NCBI GenBank assembly: GCA_016713505.1 | Contig: JADJPA010000001.1 | Location: forward strand, 3,097,001 to 3,161,000 | Length of the DNA: 64,000 nucleotides | Direction: 5' to 3' | From: Candidatus Competibacteraceae bacterium | GTDB taxonomy: Bacteria; Pseudomonadota; Gammaproteobacteria; Competibacterales; Competibacteraceae | Shown: positions 59,591 through 64,000 of the stretch, piece by piece | How the letters are laid out: the number at the start of each line of letters is the position of its first letter | How positions within the stretch are numbered: position 1 is the stretch's first letter | The notes under the pieces: generated by a model | Databases searched by the model: none | Seen by the model: the letters and a program-made list of their open reading frames with translations, nothing else | Told to the model about the DNA's origin: nothing | Translations under genes and position numbers: made by a program

Positions 59591-62436
59591 CGGCGACCGG
59601 TCGATCCCGCGCCAGCTGGTTGGGAAAGATCGGTTTGTCAGTCGTGTTGCCTGTTTTCGCCTTGCTGCTGGTCCGGTCCGATTGGTTGTACCGTTGGGAT
59701 TTTCTGATCTACGATTGGAACTTGGCGGCGTGGTCGCGAGAGCCGCCCGCCGATATCGTCATCGTCGCCATCGACGAGCAAAGCTTGCGGGAGTTGGGCC
59801 GCTGGCCCTGGTCGCGCCGCATCCACGCCGCCCTGATCCGCAAGCTCAGTGCGACCGGCGCCAAGACCATCGCCCTGGATATCGTGTTTGCCGAACCCGA
59901 CATCGCCGATCCGGAGGCGGATGTGGAGCTGGCCGCCGCGCTGGCGGACAGCGGCCGGGTGATATTGCCGGTGCTCAGCGAACAAAACCGCGCGGGCGGC
60001 CAATTGGTGGAAACCCTGCCGCTGCCGATCTTGGCGAAATCGGTGGCCGGCATCGGGCATGTCAATGTGGGATTGGACCCCGACAGCATCGCGCGCGGCA
60101 CCTATCTGAAAGCGGGTCTGGGCTCGCCCTATTGGCCCACTTTGGCGCTGGCCATGCTGCAGGTGGCCGGCGCCGCTAGCGAACGGGCGCTGCCCGGCCA
60201 ACGGCTGGACGAGGCGACGGGTCCCGCCTCTCCTTACGTTTGGCGGCGCAATTACCGGGTGTTGATTCCGTTTGCCGGCCCGCCGGGGCACTTCCGCCAT
60301 TATTCGTACAGCGAGGTGTTGCGCGATGCCGTCAATCCGGCATCGTTTCACGATAAATACGTGCTGGTCGGTTCGACGGCCAGCGGCATGGACGATGCCT
60401 TGCCCACGCCGGTTTCCGGTTTGGCGCGGCCGATGTCCGGCGTGGAATTCAACGCCAACGTACTCGACGCCCTCCAGCAGGGTTTGATCATCCGGCCGTT
60501 GGGTTCGGTGTGGTCGCTGCTGTTGACCGAGCTTTTTGTCTTGTTCCCGTTGGTGCTGTATGCGCTTTTTCCGCCGCGCTGGACGTTGCTGCTGGCTGGC
60601 TTGGCGTTGCTGCTGACGCTTCTGGTCAGTTTTGGCTTGTTGCACGGTGCCCAGCTCTGGTTTCCCCCGGCGGTGGCGCTGCTGGTCCAGAGTCTGAGTT
60701 ATCCCCTGTGGAGTTGGGAGCGGCTGCATCAGGCGATCCGTTCGGTGTTCGAGAAAGAAGAACTCGCCCAGGTCACCTTGCATTCCATCGGGGACGCCGT
60801 GATCACCACGGACGCCAAGGGTAACGTGCAGTACCTGAATCCTGTTGCGGAATCCATGCTGGGCGGTTCTGCCATGACCCTGCGCAAACAACCGTTGGGC
60901 GCGATCTTTCAGGTGGCCGACGACCGCGATTGCTACTCACCGGTGGATTTGATCGCCCAATGTTTGGAAAAAAGCCAGCTGATCAAACTTTCCGAGCCGA
61001 GCATTCTAGTCAACCGATTGGGTCAGGAGTATGCCATTCGCGCTTCAGCGGCGCCCATGCGCGACCAGCGGGGCCGGGTTTCGGGCGCTGTCGTCGCCTT
61101 CGGCGACATCACCGAAACCCGCCGGCTGACCCAGCAGATGGTCTATCAAGCGACCCACGATGCGCTGACGCAGCTACCCAATCTCAATCTATTGCGGGAT
61201 CGGCTCAAGCACGCCATCACCCGCGCCCAGCGCGCCGGCTACAATTTGGCGCTGCTGTTCGTGGACTTGGACCATTTCAAGAAAATCAATGAGGCCTTCG
61301 GCCACACCGTCGGCGATACGCTGCTGAAAGCAGTGGTGGCGCGATTGCTGGATTGCGGACGCAAGCAGGATACGATCGCCCGCGTGGGGGGGGATGAATT
61401 CATCTGCGTGCTGGAAGATTTGCAGCAGGAAGATCGGGCAGTGGATTTGGCCAACAAGATCTTGAATGTATTAAAAACCCCTTTTCAGATTGGCGTTCAT
61501 GAATGTTTTGTCACCGCCAGTATCGGAATCTGCTTGTTCCCCAAGGACGGCGAGGACGTCGAGGCGCTGTTGAAGAATGCCGATACCGCTATGTATCGCG
61601 CCAAGGAGAGCGGCCGCGGCAATATTCAGTTCTACGCCCGCGACATGCATGTCCGTATCCTGGAGCGGCTGACCATGGAGCAGCATTTACGTCATGCCCT
61701 AGAGCGCCGCGAACTGGAACTGTTTTATCAGCCGCAAATGGATTTGCGGCAAAACCGTATCATCGGCGTCGAGGCATTGCTGCGCTGGCGTCACCCCCAG
61801 CGTGGTTTGGTGCCGCCGTTGGACTTCATCCCCTTGGCCGAGGAAACCGGCTTGATCGAAGCGATTGGCGAGTGGGTGCTGGAGACCGCCTGTCAGCAGG
61901 CCAAGGCTTGGCAGCAGCAGGGGTTGCCGCCGCTGCGGATGGCGGTCAATATGTCGCCCCGTCAATTCTTGCGCTCGGGCATGATCGATAAGGTCACTCG
62001 AATTTTGCGCGAGACCGGGTTGGAGCCCCAGCTGCTGGATCTGGAGATCACGGAAAGCCTGTTGATGAAAGATGTGGAGGCGGGGATTTCGACCATGCGC
62101 GCGCTCAAGGATATCGGCGTCCGGTTGTCCATCGACGATTTTGGGATCGGTTATTCCTCCCTGAATTATCTGAAGCAGTTTCCCATCGATCAATTGAAGA
62201 TCGACAAGTCTTTTCTGGAAGAAATCGCGACCAGCCGCAACGATGCCGCCATTACGCTGGCGATGATCGCCATGGCGCACAGCATGAGGCTGACCGTCAT
62301 CGCGGAGGGCGTGGAAAACGAAACGCAACTGGCCTTTCTGCGCGCCAATCGCTGCGACGAGATTCAAGGCTACCATTTGAGTTGCCCGGTGCCAGCGCAC
62401 GAATTCGTCGCCCTGCTTCAAAAAATGTCTGTCTGA
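59587..62436 (+). CDS. CHASE2-PAS-GGDEF-EAL sensor for c-di-GMP turnover
   Basis: A 949-residue protein: TM1 (about 15-30), periplasmic CHASE2 (35-300), three C-terminal helices (about 305-372), PAS (about 395-510), GGDEF (VGGDEFICVL, 600-609) and EAL (VEALLRW, 728-734). Both catalytic motifs look complete. The LPNLNLLRDRL in the first GGDEF segment lacks the usual R of PNR. ATG at 59587 overlaps the FecR gene stop. It likely senses an envelope signal received through the FecR-LysM partner and changes c-di-GMP level. Confidence 0.93.
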   Translation: MTATGRSRASWLGKIGLSVVLPVFALLLVRSDWLYRWDFLIYDWNLAAWSREPPADIVIVAIDEQSLRELGRWPWSRRIHAALIRKLSATGAKTIALDIVFAEPDIADPEADVELAAALADSGRVILPVLSEQNRAGGQLVETLPLPILAKSVAGIGHVNVGLDPDSIARGTYLKAGLGSPYWPTLALAMLQVAGAASERALPGQRLDEATGPASPYVWRRNYRVLIPFAGPPGHFRHYSYSEVLRDAVNPASFHDKYVLVGSTASGMDDALPTPVSGLARPMSGVEFNANVLDALQQGLIIRPLGSVWSLLLTELFVLFPLVLYALFPPRWTLLLAGLALLLTLLVSFGLLHGAQLWFPPAVALLVQSLSYPLWSWERLHQAIRSVFEKEELAQVTLHSIGDAVITTDAKGNVQYLNPVAESMLGGSAMTLRKQPLGAIFQVADDRDCYSPVDLIAQCLEKSQLIKLSEPSILVNRLGQEYAIRASAAPMRDQRGRVSGAVVAFGDITETRRLTQQMVYQATHDALTQLPNLNLLRDRLKHAITRAQRAGYNLALLFVDLDHFKKINEAFGHTVGDTLLKAVVARLLDCGRKQDTIARVGGDEFICVLEDLQQEDRAVDLANKILNVLKTPFQIGVHECFVTASIGICLFPKDGEDVEALLKNADTAMYRAKESGRGNIQFYARDMHVRILERLTMEQHLRHALERRELELFYQPQMDLRQNRIIGVEALLRWRHPQRGLVPPLDFIPLAEETGLIEAIGEWVLETACQQAKAWQQQGLPPLRMAVNMSPRQFLRSGMIDKVTRILRETGLEPQLLDLEITESLLMKDVEAGISTMRALKDIGVRLSIDDFGIGYSSLNYLKQFPIDQLKIDKSFLEEIATSRNDAAITLAMIAMAHSMRLTVIAEGVENETQLAFLRANRCDEIQGYHLSCPVPAHEFVALLQKMSV

Positions 62437-62511
62437 CAGCATACTTATCGGTCAGTAGCTTTCATCCCGTCGCTAGCGGGGCTTTGATGGCCCCCTTGTT
62501 TGGAACCCGCC

Positions 62512-64000
62512 GTGATCCGTTTTTCTATTCGTTGGCATTGCTATGCCGTCTGTGGGTTGGTGTGTGGCCCGGTCATGTCGGCCACCGATCAGCCGCTGTC
62601 TGACTCGTTGGACCCGATAGCGGCCAGACTGCTGTTGCACGATTTCGAGCAGACCCTTAGCCCGCTGCCGGGGGTGGTCATGAGCGGTTGGACCGCCGAG
62701 CCGGGCGGTCGCGCCGGTCGAGTTCGGTACGGCATCCAGTCGGCGCAACGGCCTGATGGCGGTCGGGCATTGCATTTGCGATACCGCTTCAATCCCGAGG
62801 CTGACAGCGACATCGGTTGGCAGCTCACGCTGCCCGATCTCGACGCCTCGGCTTACGATCATCTGGAGTTCTGGGTTCGCGGCGATTCCGACGCTGACAA
62901 CGCCTTGAAGGTCGAATTCAAGCAACCGCTGGCGGATGCGCCTGCCGGTTTGCTGCGCAAGGGCAGCACCGTGGTGACCGGTATCGACGGTACTTGGCGG
63001 CGGTTTCGGGTGCCGCTGAATCTGATGAGCGGCATCGCCGACTGGACCCATCTGCGCCAGTTCGGAATCGTGTTGCAACCGCTGCGCGCGCCTTCGGCGA
63101 CGGGCGGCTATTGGCTGGATGACGTTGCCTTGATCAAAACCAGCCGACCCGGTCCCAGCATCTATGAGCGGGTGGTTCCGCCGCTGAAAACCGCTTGGGA
63201 AAACAGCGTGGGCGGCAAGGCGGCGACCCAACCTTACCTGCGCGCGCGGTTGAGTGGGTGGCCGGCGCGGCTGACGGTCGATCCGACCGAACTACCCGCC
63301 GCTGATCGGGCTTTTCTAGAGCGGTTGGCGCGCGATACCTGGCGCGGGCTGGTGGCCCTGAGCGACCGCGCCCACGGCGTACCGCTCGATACCGTGCGCT
63401 TGAACGGTTCTCTGATGCCGGAGCGCGCCTGGGTGGGGGATTATACCAACGTCACCAACATCGGCTTGTATCTGATCGATATCGTTGCGGCGCGGGAGTT
63501 GGGGCTGATCGACCCGTTGGAGGCGGGGGTGCGGCTGAGCCAAACCTTGGCTACGCTGGAACGGCTGGAAACCTATCGGGGCTTTTTTTACAACTATTAC
63601 GACACCACCACGCTCGAACGCACCAGTCATTTTATTTCGTTTGTCGATTCCGCCTGGCTGACCGCCGGGTTGCTGGTGGCGCGCAACGCGGTTCCCGAAC
63701 ACGCGTGGCGGTGCACGCGGCTGATTGAGCGGGAGGATTACCGGTTCTTTTACGATCCGGTCGAGCGGTTGATGATGCACGGCTATTACGTCAACCTGCC
63801 GCAGCGCGCGGAATACAGCTACGGGATGTTGTACAGCGAGGCGCGGCTGGGCAGCCTGATCGCCATCGGCAAGGGCGAAGCGCCGGTCGAGCATTGGTAT
63901 CGCATGGCCCGCACCTTTCCGGCCGGTTTCGACTGGCAGTCGCAATCGCCCAAATATCGCCTGGAGCGGACAGTCAACGGTTACCGCTTCCCCGGCGGGT
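62512..64000 (+). CDS. DUF3131/glucoamylase-like protein (partial)
   Basis: At least 496 residues, running past the window end. GTG at 62512 has GGAA upstream; a TTG four codons earlier is in frame. After a weak signal-like stretch come a beta-rich carbohydrate-binding-like domain (about 40-205, YDHLEFWVRGDSDADN) and the alpha/alpha barrel of the DUF3131/COG5368 type (LARDTWRGLVAL, GDYTNVTNIGLYLID). Such proteins act on beta-glucans, for instance cyclic or linear osmoregulated glucan. It follows the CHASE2 gene by 75 bp. Confidence 0.8.
   Translation, partial: MIRFSIRWHCYAVCGLVCGPVMSATDQPLSDSLDPIAARLLLHDFEQTLSPLPGVVMSGWTAEPGGRAGRVRYGIQSAQRPDGGRALHLRYRFNPEADSDIGWQLTLPDLDASAYDHLEFWVRGDSDADNALKVEFKQPLADAPAGLLRKGSTVVTGIDGTWRRFRVPLNLMSGIADWTHLRQFGIVLQPLRAPSATGGYWLDDVALIKTSRPGPSIYERVVPPLKTAWENSVGGKAATQPYLRARLSGWPARLTVDPTELPAADRAFLERLARDTWRGLVALSDRAHGVPLDTVRLNGSLMPERAWVGDYTNVTNIGLYLIDIVAARELGLIDPLEAGVRLSQTLATLERLETYRGFFYNYYDTTTLERTSHFISFVDSAWLTAGLLVARNAVPEHAWRCTRLIEREDYRFFYDPVERLMMHGYYVNLPQRAEYSYGMLYSEARLGSLIAIGKGEAPVEHWYRMARTFPAGFDWQSQSPKYRLERTVNGYRFPGG

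Noticed and set aside
1..64000. CRISPR arrays, rRNA, prophage or transposase genes
   Set aside because: No regularly spaced repeats, rRNA motifs, or integrase/transposase frames were seen.

Overview
The window reads as a chromosomal segment of a GC-rich gammaproteobacterium. The evidence is the make-up of the gene set (Mfd, HemF, Tpx, DgkA, ArfB, ActP/YjcH, GcvH) and the E. coli-like Mfd and GlgB sequences. A sulfide-oxidising flavocytochrome c pair, an acetate symporter, a very large glycogen-branching enzyme and several c-di-GMP proteins would suit an environmental organism that stores glycogen, for example a Competibacter-like lineage. That name is a guess from gene content, not a result.

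Layout. 0-2.5 kb: minus-strand metabolic genes (partial MDR dehydrogenase, MaoC/HTD2-type dehydratase, conserved hypothetical). 2.6-4.3 kb: AT-richer accessory patch with a cupin, a GNAT acetyltransferase and a hairpin-rich attC-like tail. 4.3-6 kb: gcvH, tpx and dgkA. 6-19.3 kb: exopolysaccharide locus with two GT4 glycosyltransferases, a GH5 glycosidase, an outer-membrane export lipoprotein, a Wzz/GNVR chain-length protein, a flippase, a polymerase/ligase-like membrane protein, a Walker-A-degenerate BY-kinase homologue, a polysaccharide deacetylase and an ATP-grasp protein. 19.4-27.6 kb: an RND efflux pair (adaptor and pump) split by a higBA / hsdM-hsdS / hicBA insertion. 27.9-31.3 kb: AT-rich pilin-like gene plus GGDEF/EAL gene. 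31.6-35.2 kb: VanZ-like protein, lipoprotein, cysteine-cluster protein and Tat-exported carbonic anhydrase. 35.5-40.8 kb: mfd, arfB, a cyclase-family hydrolase and a hypothetical. 40.9-44.5 kb: a double-length GlgB. 44.7-47.6 kb: Spy/CpxP-like protein divergent from an OmpR/EnvZ-type two-component pair, the arrangement of cpxP-cpxRA. 47.6-51.3 kb: hemF, tRNA-Leu(CAA), an EamA transporter, a small zinc ribbon and a TrmA-family methyltransferase. 51.4-55.8 kb: actP-yjcH divergent from a membrane PAS/pseudo-kinase/DEDDh exonuclease fusion. 55.9-57.6 kb: fccA-fccB. 57.9 kb to the end: FecR-LysM protein, CHASE2-PAS-GGDEF-EAL protein and the start of a DUF3131/glucoamylase-like protein.

How the genes connect. 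Envelope biology dominates: polysaccharide synthesis and export, envelope-stress signalling, c-di-GMP turnover and efflux. The most informative oddities are: (i) the defence/toxin-antitoxin insertion, with a diverged second copy of the adaptor gene's 3' end; (ii) the GlgB with an extra, catalytically incomplete N-terminal GlgB half; (iii) the exonuclease fused to a kinase-like sensor that lacks its phospho-acceptor histidine; (iv) the BY-kinase homologue with valine in place of the P-loop lysine; (v) a secreted mini-protein made of two identically spaced four-cysteine modules. No CRISPR array, rRNA, transposase or prophage genes were seen.
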